From positions 15,312,691-15,376,690 of the forward strand of contig JBBCBC010000034.1 in assembly GCA_037126765.1 (NCBI GenBank): a DNA stretch of 64,000 bases, written 5' to 3'. Origin of the DNA: Stenogyne calaminthoides. Its lineage: Eukaryota > Streptophyta > Magnoliopsida > Lamiales > Lamiaceae. The position numbers were made by a program, and so were the translations under genes. How positions within the stretch are numbered: position 1 is the first letter of the stretch; every line of letters begins with the position of its first letter. The notes under the pieces are model-generated. The model saw only the letters and a program-made list of their open reading frames with translations, did no database searches and had not been told where the DNA came from. Positions 1 through 10,767 of the stretch are shown in pieces.

Positions 1-949
1 GACGATAATGCGTTGAAGATAAATGCTTCGGGATCAAGGTCTCGTTGGCAAGTTCGGCAGCCGTTTGCCGTTCTTTCCTCCGATTCCGATGATGCCCTAA
101 ACGAATTGGATATGGACTTAGCCCATAGTGATTTTTTGGAAGATTCGAGTGATGATTCTTTGCCCCAACCCCAAATTAGGTCTAGGGTTGTAGATAGTCT
201 TGATGTGAATAGGGATGATGATAATGTGAGGGAGGAATTCTTGATGGCTGTGAATATCGATGAGTAGAACATAGGGATATTCGGCGAGCAGAACACTGAA
301 CTTGATATCCCTATTGGTGTCCCTCATAGCCCAACATATAACGAGTATAATGCTCGTTATAATTTTGATTGGCCCGAACAACCCCGTAGGACTAGGGTTG
401 AGAATGAGTACCCGACGAGCAAAATTGCGAGCATAATTGATGTTGATATGCTCGCTCAGCTGTATAGAAGTTACGAAACCCCCAAAGATGTCTTTTTCTG
501 GGCACCTGGTCCCGATGAGCGAGCAGACCAGCCCCCTGAGGGTTGTGTTGTTGTGAATTTAAACACGATGGAAGTGGGCCTTAGGTTTCCACTCCATCCG
601 GCTATCACTCGTTTGCTCGTAGAATGAAACATTACCATTACGCAGCTGAAGCCGAATGGGTGGCACATGATTATGAGCTTCTTGACTTTGTTCGGCAAAA
701 TGAAACCCAGATATTATCCCACAACAGCTGAACTTGCTCGACTAGTGCATTTGACCCGTCTGAAGGGCGAACATGGATGGCTGTTCATGCAAGCAAATTC
801 TAAGTGCAAGATCATTGAGGATGTGCCGAACAAAATCAGTGATTGGAAGGAGAAATTCTGGTTCGTTGGGGGCGATTGGAAGAGCCCGGCTTCTGGAAGC
901 GAACCAGATGCTCGTTTAGACATCCCCACTAATTTCGGGGTTTACCGAA

Positions 950-1012
950 GTAAGTATTTTTGTGTCTTTTGCTCTTCAGCTTGAACTGATTTTAACTTAT
1001 TCTTCCTTTTAG
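950..1012 (+). other. Predicted intron 1 of the antisense gene
   Basis: Donor GTAAGT at 950 and acceptor TTTTAG ending at 1012. The 63 bp are T-rich and contain an in-frame stop if retained. Removal joins a split Arg codon and leads into an open exon to 1186. It is short, near the lower limit for plant introns. Confidence 0.65.
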
Positions 1013-1186
1013 GAATTCTAGCTGCGACGGACAAAGAGACCAACGACGACTATTTTAGCAGCGTCTGGCAAATCGATCTCGAGCCTCGCTCAGAACGATC
1101 TGTGAAGACTTTGAATACCGCCGATCAAAGGAAGAAAGGAGGCTTGTACGTGCCCCCTCACCATCTCGTTGCTGTTAATCCTGCTG

Positions 1187-1273
1187 GTAAGGATTGCTTT
1201 TTGCATTTGCATATGTTTTGTACCTTTTGCTCGCTGTTTCTCTTTCTTATATAATGAACTATTTTGTTTATAG
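1187..1273 (+). other. Predicted intron 2 of the antisense gene
   Basis: Donor GTAAGG at 1187 and acceptor TTATAG ending at 1273, 87 bp, T-rich. Removal joins a split Ala codon and keeps the phase into exon 3. Confidence 0.65.
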
Positions 1274-1784
1274 CTTTCCCTGCTGTTACTATTGCCGTGA
1301 GTACATCCGAGCATACTAAAATGGCTCGAAGAAAAAGACCTCAGGAGCTTGCTCGAATTCAAGCCGAGCGGGAGGCTCAGCGAGCAAATCGAGGGGAAGC
1401 GAGCCAGGTGAGCAGGGTAAGCCGAGCATCTGCGTCTAGCCCTGGAGAGTCGAGCCGACCAAAGAGGACAACTCGTTTGGCCGAGCAGGGGGCGAGCGAA
1501 CAGGCTCCATCGCCAAAAAGACCAAGGATGGAACCTGACAAGCAGGGGGCAAGTGACCAGGCTCAGACGAGCATCGATGCTATTAGGGAGACCCAGACCC
1601 CCACTACCGAAGCGATTAGAATGGCCGCCTCTGTGGTCGGTCCGGTCTCGCAGATAGTTGAAATGGAGGTTGGCACATCTTCTCCACCTCCCGCTGGACC
1701 CCGGACTTGGACCCCTTTGAACCCTGAGCTCCGGTCCCCCGAGGATAAATCATTTTTGGGATGGGATCCGGCTCGGGCGAACAG

Positions 1785-1871
1785 GTACGTTTTGTTTGCT
1801 TTATTGAAGTATTTGTTGTTTCATTGATTTTGGTCGCTTTGCCATGTTCGTTTGCTCGGGTGTACATGCAG
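1785..1871 (+). other. Predicted intron 3 of the antisense gene
   Basis: Donor CAG|GTACGT at 1785 and acceptor ATGCAG ending at 1871, 87 bp. Removal joins a split Arg codon and leads into the long coiled-coil exon in the same phase. Confidence 0.65.
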
Positions 1872-3313
1872 ATTGAGCAGATTGGCGCCTTTGATGCCCG
1901 AATTGAAAAACTACTACTGCTCGCCAAGTGTTCGCAAGGTTCCTGGCATTCCCGAGCATGTTCAGAAGGCTTGCGAGACCCCCATTCGAGCATGGACTAC
2001 TGAGCTGGAAGAGGCCACCACGGGTCCAACACCTTTGGAAAACATGCGACTTGGCCTGGTACACCAGGGCCAATCTTTGGTCATCCTTGAAAAAGTTTAT
2101 GCTGAGTCCGCCAATCTTCATGCCAACTACTTGGCTCTGATCAGAAGTTTTGAAGAGAAGGTGAACTAGCTGAGCAAAACTCAGGATGAATTGAGGTTGG
2201 CTCAAGGACAGATATCCTCGGCTCAAGCAGATGCTCGTAAGGCTCAAGAAGATGCTCGCCAGGCTCAGAAAGTTGCTCGCCAGGCAAGGGATGAGCTAAA
2301 CCTTGCTCAGGAGGAGGTGGTCGGCATACGGAGAGTTCAGAATGAGATGAATATCGAGCTTTGCAAACTCCGAACTGACGTCGAGGTCATGGAATGCGAG
2401 AAGAATTTACTCGGCCAACAACTCATCATTGCTGAAGAGACCAACACTCGTTTGGGTCTCGAAAATTTAAGGTTGCACAATGAGGAGTATGTTGATTCCA
2501 TGTCGAACTTCTCTTACATATGTGCTTTTGCCGATGCCATCTGGTCTGCTCGCCACACGCTCACTGGCGAACAAATTTCCCCGCTCATATCCAATTTTCA
2601 GCAGTACCTGATCGACAACCCCCCAGATCGCAACCTTCCGATGTCTGATTTGAACGATCTGTGTGATTTCTCCAAACTTCCTGAAGGGATCGAGATTGAT
2701 GATCCTATCCTGGATGAGGAAGATGGCTCGGATGCGGACATTGTTGATGTTGCTGATCAAACTCTCCGAGTCGAGCCTGGGTTCGATCAGGTGTAGGACG
2801 AACAAAGGGGATCTCCTGTGACCGAGCAAAGTGTACTTCCTGGTGAGCAGACTGGGCCTGACCATGCTGGAGGAGCCGTTCCTGAGGGGGCCAAGCAGAT
2901 GGGGCATGATTTGTTCGATACTTCGCTTCCGCCCACCCCCAATAATGAATTTGTCCCTTAGTGTAATTTTTTGCTCTACCGAACAATTGCTGTGTAATTT
3001 TTGTCTTCTTCCCTTTTTTGCTCGAACAATTTATTTTTGGACTTGTGTAATTTCTTGCCTTTTTCTCTTTTGTTCGAACAACTTCAAAACTGAATGGTTG
3101 AATTTACATTTTGAACAGTTTCCTCTAACCTGATCGTTGAGGATGAATGTTGTTGCTGATGAATGACTGATACTGTGTTGCTTGATGTTTGCCTTACTTG
3201 CCTTGCTTTCTAGTTTATGCCTCTTTTCTTCTGAATGAATTCGAACATTGTGTTTGCCTATGTCCCCTCCTGACTTCTTTCGTTTTTGATTGCTTATTGA
3301 TGTGCAATTGGTT

Positions 3314-3609
3314 GATCGTCTTATTTAGGTGCGACCAGATGGGTTAAGTTTATGCAACCCCCCATTTCTTGGTTCGCGATCATCTTATTTAGGCTCGATC
3401 ACTTCGTACTAGGGCTGTCTTATTTAGCTACGACCCCGCACTCATCACTCGCTTTTACTCTGGTGTCTGTAAAGCACGAGTCGTCTTTTTCATCGCGTAC
3501 CCATTACTCGCTTTTTGCTGCGGGTATTAGAGTACGAACTCGTTCGTCAGGTGAACATAGACTTTGGCTCGTTCGACTTTGTTCGGGCCGTCCGACTTAG
3601 GTGCGACCT
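3314..3609 (+). repeat. Degenerate repeats around TCTTATTTAGGTGCGACC
   Basis: Four imperfect copies begin near 3314, 3378, 3415 and 3588. Each reads roughly GTCTTATTTAGGTGCGACC, with two to six changes. Spacing is irregular (64, 37 and 173 bp), so this is a dispersed cluster rather than a clean tandem array. Confidence 0.5.
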
Positions 3610-4087
3610 CTAATAGGTTTCAACTAGAAAATCTTAACAAAAAAAAATATTTTTGCAACACGTTGTATTCTATTACAACCTTTACATTCAAAGAAGACTG
3701 TCTATTACACAACTATAAACATCAGACTATGGTTTTGAATTTAAACCTTGTCTTGAGTAGACATGAACTGGCCTCACCTTGTCCGCGGAATTGATGTTGA
3801 CAAGCATGTGGCGCATCATCCTGTCTACCCTTCTTTAAATAACATGCTCAAGCAGCGGTAGCATAAGCGTTTGTCCCTCCTGGACAAGTTGTGATTATGC
3901 GGGAAGCTGCAGACATGAGCATGTGGCGAAAGCACCGCCGCTTATATCGTGAGCGAGCAAAATCCTCATTTCGCACCATTCATCCCCCCGGTAGATGCGA
4001 GCATCGCGATCTACATGTTGTTCAGCGGAGATACCCTTACATCCCTCCCGGAGGAGATTTTGGGGATGCGGGGGGACTAGTGATTTA

Positions 4088-4107
4088 CTACCGCTAGCGG
4101 TGGAGTA
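4088..4107. repeat. Short palindrome ACCGCTAGCGGT
   Basis: A perfect 12 bp palindrome at 4090-4101, extended imperfectly by TACT on the left and AGTA on the right. It sits in the non-coding part of the gypsy element. No function can be assigned. Confidence 0.6.
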
Positions 4108-4352
4108 ACGTGGAGGGCAACCATGACTCGCCGAGCATCTTGAGTCCGTAACGCGCCAACTGCGTGTTCGGAGTGTCTTATGGGGGTATAAAGCTCGTAC
4201 TAGGATAGATGCTCGATTCAGCATAATGATAGCTGAATTGAGTGCTGGATACTTCGTATGGAGGCATACTGAACCAGCTTTTCTTCCGATAACTGTAGTA
4301 TTTTTTCTTTTTATCTGTTTTTTCTCCATTTTCTTCAGCTATCAATATGCCT

Positions 4353-4362
4353 CTATTTATAG
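4353..4362 (-). promoter_or_regulatory. TATA-like box on the minus strand
   Basis: CTATAAATAG on the minus strand, identical to the box at 20201-20210 in the element's 5' LTR. The surrounding sequence is not recognisably the same LTR. It could be an internal promoter, a remnant of another LTR, or chance. Confidence 0.35.
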
Positions 4363-4609
4363 AACTATCCTAAGCTGGTGTTGGCATAGCTAGTTGGTGC
4401 TGGCCTTTTTGCTTTAACTCCTCCTTTTGACATTTGTCCGCTTTGAATTCTCCTTTTGACATCTGTTTGGGTTTTTGCCAGCTCTTATTCAAGGATTGAC
4501 ACGTTGCTTTTTTGGTTGCCACCACTTCTCAACTTGTTTTGACACGTATCTTCTATCTTTCAATAGTGCTGGCCAGAATTTTTTTCTAGAAGATTTGTGT
4601 CGAACACGA

Positions 4610-4770
4610 TGTGTTCTTCCTTCAGGATTGTCTTGCTCGTCTTAGCTGAATGGCTGATTATGTTCGGCCATTTATGCTCGTTTGACTATATGTGGCTAAT
4701 TATGTTCGGATCAATCGCGGTTTCGCTTCGGTTGTGTGGGTGATTGTGTTCGCCGATTATATGCTCATTC
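4610..4770. repeat. Degenerate repeats of about 46 bp just past the integrase end
   Basis: Three loosely related blocks share GGCTGATTATGTTCGG-like cores near 4650, 4690 and 4740, each followed by GCTCG- or TTCG-rich sequence. They begin where the integrase homology ends, a position where Tat elements often carry variable repeats. Confidence 0.4.
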
Positions 4771-5830
4771 TTGATAATATTTTTCAAATTTGATGCATTC
4801 CACGAAGTAGGACAATGGGACTCCATTCAGTCTTCCAAATCATACCCCATTTATCAAACGCTCAGAACTCTCGAATGGACCTTCCCATGCTTGGGCGAAC
4901 ACACCACTTGATACCCGTTGCTGTTCGTCTTAGAACCAAATTTCGCCCGTTGAACCCGCATGTTCGGACTTTGGAGTTATAGAACTTTTTTCGATAATTT
5001 TTGTACATGGCATTCTTGAAATCACCTCCGTCCTTCTTTCTTCTAACAGTTCACTTTTCGTATGGAGCTACCGTCATTGATGTGCTCTCCAAAAGTCATT
5101 GTCCGATGACTCGTAATCTTGATTTTCTGCGGGTATAACAACGTCGCACCAAATGTCGTGGCAAAGGGGTTTCGCAGTTGATGTTCGAAGTTGTTCGATA
5201 GGCCCATAATATTTGAACAACTCTTCACCCATCCTCCCTTGGAATTATCAAGTCCGGTCTTGAGGGTATGCTTGATAATTTTATTAACGGCTTCAACTTG
5301 TCCATTTGTATTTGGGGATAATCTGAGTTGAATAATGCTTTTTTATGCCCCAGCGAGCACAATTCTATCGGAATTCACTTCCATCGAATATTTGCCGTTA
5401 TCCGTTACTAATGATTAGGGGAAGCCCAAAACGACAAATGATGTTTTTCAAACAAAGTTCCACATTTTTGTTCGGTGACTTTAACAATTTTTTCGCTTCC
5501 GCCCATTTAGTATAGTAATCAACGGCAACCACAACATATTTTACTCCCGACGCAAAAGAGGGAAATGGGCCGATCAAATCGATTCCCCATTTAGCAAATG
5601 GTCATGGACTGTAAACTAACACTAGTTCTTCAGGTGGGCTATGAATAAGTGGGGCATGTACCTTGCACTTGTGGCACGCGCCAGCATACGTGACGAATCT
5701 TTTTTGGGGGCCAAGAATAACCTTGTTCGATTATTTTATGTGCGGGACGAGCCCACTGTATGGTTTCCGTGATACTCCATCATGGATTTGCTCTTAATTA
5801 TATGACCCTCTTCAAGAGTAATACACTTCA
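4755..5830 (-). pseudogene. Ty3/gypsy integrase, broken
   Basis: Minus-strand remnants in order: a zinc-finger-side segment around 5,700-5,640 (HKCKVHAP), the core start GIDLIGPFP and AVDYYTKWAEA at about 5,600-5,500, and further core pieces to about 5,050. A C-terminal stretch (WEGPFES, VECIKFEKYYQ) at about 4,900-4,755 matches the usual end of plant gypsy integrases. Several stops and frameshifts interrupt it. It would insert element cDNA into host DNA. It lies directly downstream of the second RNase H, the Tat order. Confidence 0.75.
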
Positions 5831-5854
5831 ATAGTGGAAGTGAGAAACGTCTTT

Positions 5855-6530
5855 TTATACAAATGCTCGTCTAAGATAGTATAACGAAAGCGATTGTAAT
5901 CCGAGGCGAGCGACTTGTGCCTTATTCTCAGGGAGAAGTCCCTTTTGTAAGTAACTCAAGATTGGAGTCATCCAGGTTTCCTGTTCGCCTATCACATGGG
6001 CGACCATAACTCTGGGAATTGATGGCGAACAAGTTGTGACAACCACAATATCCATCGTGTTCGTCACTCCTTCTGATGTTGCCAGGCGTGCCAAGGCATC
6101 AGCGAACGAATTACCCAATTGTGGTAATTGTTCTATGTAAACTTGTTCGAATTGTTCGAGCAACTCCTTTGCTAATTTGCCGATATTGTGCCATCTATTC
6201 GCCTCGGGCCTCGTACTACTTTGTTACTTGGTACACGATTATCTGAGAATCACTGTAAATCATCAGCCTCTGAATTCCCATTGTCATAACCATCTGTAGT
6301 CCAACGATCAAAGCTTCGTACTAGGCTTCATTATTTGTGGTCGGGAAATAAAAAACAGGATGGTCATTTTAGAATGTTTGTCGAAGGGTGATGAGAACCA
6401 CGCCGCCGGCTCTTGAACTTGTTGATGAGCCATCAACATACATATGCCATGGTTGGTCGGATGCCTTTTGGGGCATTTGTGGATATGTCAACTCAACCAT
6501 AAAATCGGTCATAGCTGGCCCTTCATTTGT
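5855..6530 (-). pseudogene. Second (archaeal-type) RNase H of a Tat-lineage gypsy element, broken
   Basis: Reading leftward from about 6,520 the remnant shows YVDGSSTSSRAGG (first catalytic Asp), then TTNNEAxYEALIVGL (Glu) and MIYSDSQIIVYQV (Asp), and after a shift an open stretch from 6163 with LGNSFADALARLA (the final Asp region). Stops occur near 6,350 and 6,220. This domain is additional to the RNase H following RT. An extra archaeal-type RNase H between the RT module and integrase is characteristic of plant Tat elements (Ogre, Grande, Retand). Confidence 0.75.
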
Positions 6531-6559
6531 TCATGGGCTTAACGTAATGCTAAATAATC

Positions 6560-8169
6560 CCTAACTCCACCGCCACTTGGAGTAATCTGCCCGTAGTGTC
6601 CGGGTTGGTGGAGGACTTTATGCTAATCGAATGTGGTCAAATTTTCGACCGAAAGGATCGAAAAAGTATGGTCGCAATTTTTTGAACACTCATAACGAGA
6701 GCATATGCTAATTTTTCCATGGAGGGAATGCAGAGCTCGGGCTTCTTTTGAGCACTTGGCTTATATAATAAATGGGCAGATGGGTCGCCCCTCCGCCCAA
6801 ACGAAAGCACGACGCTAATTGCATGCTCGGATGCGCCAGATACAAATAGAGTTGTTCGCTGGGGACAAAGCTTAGGCGAGGTTGAGTATCCGCAAAGGTA
6901 TCGCTTCAATGATTCGAATGCATTTTGGCAATGCTCGGTCCACTGGAATTTCCCTTTCTTTAATGTATCAAAGAAAGGTTTGCATTTGTCCCCAGTTCGT
7001 GATATAAACCGGCTTATGGAAGCTAAACGTCCGATTAATTTTTGAACCTCTTTCACACTCCTGGGGGTCTGCATGTCGAGCATGGCTTGAATCTTTGTTG
7101 GGTTCGCTTCAATTCCCTGTTGACTGACCATATGTCCGAGGAATTTTCCCGAGTGAACCCCAAAGCCGCATTTCTTCGGATTTAGCTTCATGTTGTACTC
7201 CCTGAGAATATCAAACGTTTGTGCGATGTGGGTGATGTGGTCTTCCTTGTGTTCACTTTTTACCACAATGTCATCAATATACACCTCCACTGTTCGACTG
7301 ATATGTTCGTCGAACATTTTGTTCACCAAACGTTGATATGTTGCTCTGGCATTCTTTAATCCAAATGGTATGCGTTGCCAATAGTACATATTCTTTTCGC
7401 TGCAGAATAACGTATTCTTTTGATCATCCGGATGCATGGGTATTTGGTGATAGCCAGCAAAAGCATCCATGAAGGTCATGAGCTCATGGCCTGCTGTATT
7501 ATCGACCAAATAATCGATATGCGGCATCGGGAAATTATCTTTCGGGCATGCCTTGTTTAAATCAGTGAAATCAATACATAATCTCCAAGTTCCATTAGAC
7601 TTGCGGACGAGCACAGGGTTCGCAAGCCATCTTGGGCATTTTACTTCTCGAATCAGTTTATTGTCGAGCAACTTTTTGATTTCACTATTCATTGCCGCAT
7701 ACTTCTCCGGACTGAACTTTCTGCGCTTCTGGATAACTGGAGTTTGTGTTGGATCAAGGTTGAGGGAGTGACATGCATGTTTAGGATCAATGCCAACCAT
7801 GTCCTTTTGCGACCAAGCGAACACATCCAAGTTTGCTTGAAGATATGCGATCATTTCTGTTCGGATTGGTTCCGGTAATTCCGAACCAATGAACACTTCT
7901 AACTTAGTTCTATTCTGGTCGATATTGATAGACTCCAGTTGTTCGACAGGAGTTGCTCGCTTTCTTTTTTGTTTCCACCAAGGATCCTTGATCGACCCCC
8001 GGTGTTCGTCATCAACCTCCATAGGTTCAAAACCTACGCGAGGTTCTAGGTCCGATAGCTCATTTGGCGGATCAATACTCATTAGATCTGGGAGATCCGG
8101 GACATGAGTTACCATCCCAGATTCTGTGTTCACGCTTTCTGTGTTCGCGCATGGAGGTATGCTCGTCAA
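6560..8169 (-). pseudogene. Ty3/gypsy reverse transcriptase with gypsy RNase H remnant
   Basis: A 510-codon open frame (8169-6637) carries the RT: LCIDFTDLNKACPKDNFPMP, FMDAFAGYHQI, FGLKNARATYQRL and the catalytic YIDD at about 7268-7282, followed by the FLGHMV thumb. The RNase H domain starts well (LFVSGASEHAISVVL, with Ser-Gly where Asp would be expected) but loses frame after 6637. A remnant with TNPDTTGRLLQ-like sequence continues to about 6,560. The style is typical of Tat-lineage gypsy. It lies in the same frame as the protease, separated by one stop near 8194. The RT core looks close to functional; the RNase H does not. Confidence 0.85.
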
Positions 8170-8193
8170 AGGATATTTTGGCAGTGTATTTGC

Positions 8194-8907
8194 CTATTGG
8201 CTTGACTTTCTGATCTCCCATGTTTGCTCCATCATGTTGATAATGTTTTGCTTTTCTGGTGCACATGATAGCAAACAGTCTCTAGCTTTTTTCTGATCGC
8301 CTTTTACACTACCCGTTCCATCTTGTGTTGGAAATTTGACACTGTAGTAATAAGTAGAACAGGCAGCTTTAAATTCCTGAATAAACGGGCGACCTAGGAA
8401 CCCGTTATAAGTAGACGGAGCATTGACGATTACAAAATCTAGCATTCTAGTTCGTCGGATCTCCGGATTTAGAGTTGATTCTAACTCGACTCCTAACCTA
8501 ATCATACCATAGGGTCGGGTTACAGATTCCCCGAAACCCATAATGGTGTGATCACATGGTTCAATATAACTGCTCAAATCCCCAACTTGCTTTTCCATTT
8601 GGTGCAGAGTGTTGACGAACAAAATTGTCGCATATGCTCCGGTATCGACCAGGAGGCGGTGCACCTTCAACCCGAGGAGACGAGCGCTGATGGTTAAGGA
8701 GTCATTGTGAGGGGTGATTATACCGTCGAGATCATCTTCTGAAAACATGATTTGGTGAGAGGGTGGCGTGCTAGCTGATATGCTCGCCACCTTCACCTGA
8801 TGGATGCTTTGCATGGCACACATCTCCATTTTCTTTCGTCTGTTCAATAATGTTGGTGCCTGATAACATCCACCCACTGGACCATAATCTAGACGTATCA
8901 TGTGGAT
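8194..8907 (-). pseudogene. Ty3/gypsy protease region, cut by copia A
   Basis: Minus frame 8901-8194 contains the aspartic protease motif LLVDTGAYATIL and downstream GFLGRPFIQEFKA, the usual protease signature before plant gypsy RT. The protein should continue upstream into gag, but copia element A is inserted at 8913. The upstream part resumes at 18009 beyond the target-site repeat. The stop at the left end falls in the protease-RT linker. Confidence 0.75.
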
Positions 8908-8912
8908 CTCTT
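8908..8912. repeat. Target-site duplication CTCTT, left copy
   Basis: CTCTT precedes the LTR of copia A and is repeated at 18004-18008 after its other LTR. The perfect 5 bp match fixes both element ends. Confidence 0.95.
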
Positions 8913-10748
8913 TGTTGGGATTATACTGAAAAATATGCTTTTTACTTTGTATAATCGAAACTGAATTTTCAGACTTATTTACTGAAATAAATTGTTTATC
9001 ACTGATGCTTTAAATATGATTGAATATTACATATATTTACTGCATAACTGTTCAATAATTTGTACGTGTTACATTGTAGTTAATTTAGTGATACCAGATC
9101 ACAGAAGATTAAATTAACAGTCCCTTGTAACTAAAAGTACGCCATTCACGACCTAGATGGAAATGAACAACCCATCGCGAAAGGTTGAGGTGTAAGGCTC
9201 AGATTGGTTTGTCTTGACCAAGAGATTACATTAGTGCATGACTGATGCACTGAATAGGACCTACAGGAGGATAAATTCTTCAGAACTGAACAAGGAAGAC
9301 TTATACCTCAGTGGTTCGTTGTTTCTTAATCTTCGTCCCTTAAATAGGATCACGTGGGATTGGTAACTATTGCTTTGACTTATCATGGGTAGCGAATCAG
9401 AGAGATTCAATACTTTTTATCTTGGGCAATATTATTGGTCACATGTGATTGCTAAGATTTAATACGAAGAATCGTGTGCAAGTATGCTTGTTTGATTTGC
9501 CCTCTTGGGAGGTTCATAAGCTTTATCATACCAAATCTTGCAAGTGAAATTAGTTTCCGGTATGGATAATAATGTTGAACCGTTCCTTGACCAAGGACAA
9601 AAGATATTAATTAACAGAAAGCTATTTCAGTGGCTTGAATTAATTAATGGGCTAGATAATCTTAAACACGGGAAATAATGACCGGGAGCCATATTGACTG
9701 TAATATGGGTTAAGATGGATAGTGCAATATTAATTATGTAGTGGGATTAATTAATATTTATGGGCTTGAATTATATTGTGGCTCAATATTAGATATTCAA
9801 GGTCCATTAGAAGGTCCAATCTTAATTCTCCTAAAGGCCCCCTGAGTAGCCCAACATATAGCCCATTAATTGAAAAGGTGATTAAAATAAAATAAATATT
9901 GTTGCCTAATTTTTCCTAAATTTTTCGAAATTATAGATATAGAAGGGAGAAAGATTTTCTTTGAATTTTGTTATGGAATGAAGATATGTATTCTTGGAAT
10001 ACAAGATTATCTCATTAAATTCAAGAAATCTCCCACATGGTTATCTATATAGAATTTTCGAAAATTTGAAGATAATGGGCAAGAAAGATTTTCTTGATTT
10101 TCTTGAAAAGATATTATGGAAGATATGTATTTCTTGAAATACAAGAATATCTCATAAATTCAAGAAGATCCAAATCTTGGAATCTTGCATCATTAATTTC
10201 GAAAAATCCATAATTAGAGGAGGTGGGATTTTTGTGGAATATTTTAATTATGGGAAAAAAAATATAGGAGATATATTCAAGATTTCTTGGTGATCAAGAA
10301 AAGTCTTTTCCCACATTGATTTTCTACTGAAAAATTCGACCATCTCTCTCCTATAAATAGGGGATGATTGTTTCATTCTCAAGCACAATTCCATGTGCTG
10401 GAAAAATTAGCAAATCCACAAAGGTGGTGCAACAAAGTTTATTTTTTCCTTTTGTTAATTGTTCGACAAGTGTCCTTCCACCGGATAGTTGAGCAAGGGC
10501 TAAGGGAATACTTGGGAAGTCCTTTTGGTTAGTCCGTCTGACCGAAGTCCTTGCCATCCCGAGAGGTACGTTCACGTAAACCCGTAGATTCTGCATGCGT
10601 AGGTTTTACGTGACTTTTTATATGCATGATATGTTGTTGCAATTATTATTTGAATTAATATAGGATTAATTCATGCTAGTAATAATTAATGAATTAAATT
10701 TGTATTTAAATATTCACCGAATAGATTCATGCAACTCATTCCCCAACA
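8913..10748 (+). repeat. 5' LTR of copia A
   Basis: TGTTGGG...CCCCAACA, 1,836 bp. It contains a TATA box (10351-10360). Compared with the 3' LTR, this copy keeps most CAG and CTG trinucleotides. Confidence 0.95.
10351..10360 (+). promoter_or_regulatory. LTR TATA box of copia A
   Basis: CTATAAATAG lies about 390 bp before the LTR end. The same box occurs in the other LTR copies (for example 17604-17613). Transcription should start about 30 bp downstream. Confidence 0.75.
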
Positions 10749-10767
10749 ATCGGTATCGATTACTGCG
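10749..10767 (+). promoter_or_regulatory. Primer-binding site of copia A, degenerate
   Basis: Directly after the LTR comes ATCGGTATCGATTAC. The corresponding site in element C reads TGGTATCGAGCC (about 31632), close to the initiator-Met tRNA site TGGTATCAGAGC used by many plant copia elements. Here the first bases are mutated. Confidence 0.6.

Larger units (their letters stand above)
1..2961 (+). pseudogene. Extra antisense gene of a Tat-type gypsy element, gypsy-type 'Transposase_28'-like protein, four exons, broken
   Basis: The reading stays in one phase if three introns are removed: exons 1-949, 1013-1186, 1274-1784 and 1872-2961. Each junction has GT...AG ends and keeps the frame. The 5' end lies outside the window. 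Exon 1 starts with an acidic region, then about residues 170-320 resemble the plant domain called putative gypsy-type transposon (Pfam Transposase_28), with 'LRFPLHPAITRLL' and 'LKPNGWHMI' as typical blocks. Exon 3 is rich in Arg, Ser and Pro. Exon 4 holds a long Ala/Gln-rich coiled coil (about 2190-2480) and an acidic tail. Four in-frame stops (265 TAG, 625 TGA, 2167 TAG, 2794 TAG) break it. It runs opposite to the gypsy pol at 4.7-8.9 kb, as extra antisense ORFs do in Grande/Retand-like elements. Family assignment is from memory of motif style; the function is unknown. Confidence 0.7.
2962..4755. other. Non-coding region between the antisense gene and the integrase end
   Basis: About 1.8 kb with no supported gene. 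It carries degenerate short repeats, a palindrome, a minus-strand TATA-like box and many GCTCG/GTTCG words. In Tat-lineage elements the stretch between pol and the 3' LTR is long, variable and often repeat-bearing, which fits. The long minus frame at 3895-4329 has no recognisable domain. Confidence 0.55.

Noticed and set aside
1616..2247. Minus-strand frames of 125 and 148 codons under the antisense gene
   Set aside because: Shadow frames of the coiled-coil exons; codon phase and domains belong to the plus strand.
3895..4329. 144-codon minus-strand frame just below a TATA-like box
   Set aside because: No recognisable domain, and the start codon would fall at the expected transcription start; more likely chance openness in GC-richer DNA.
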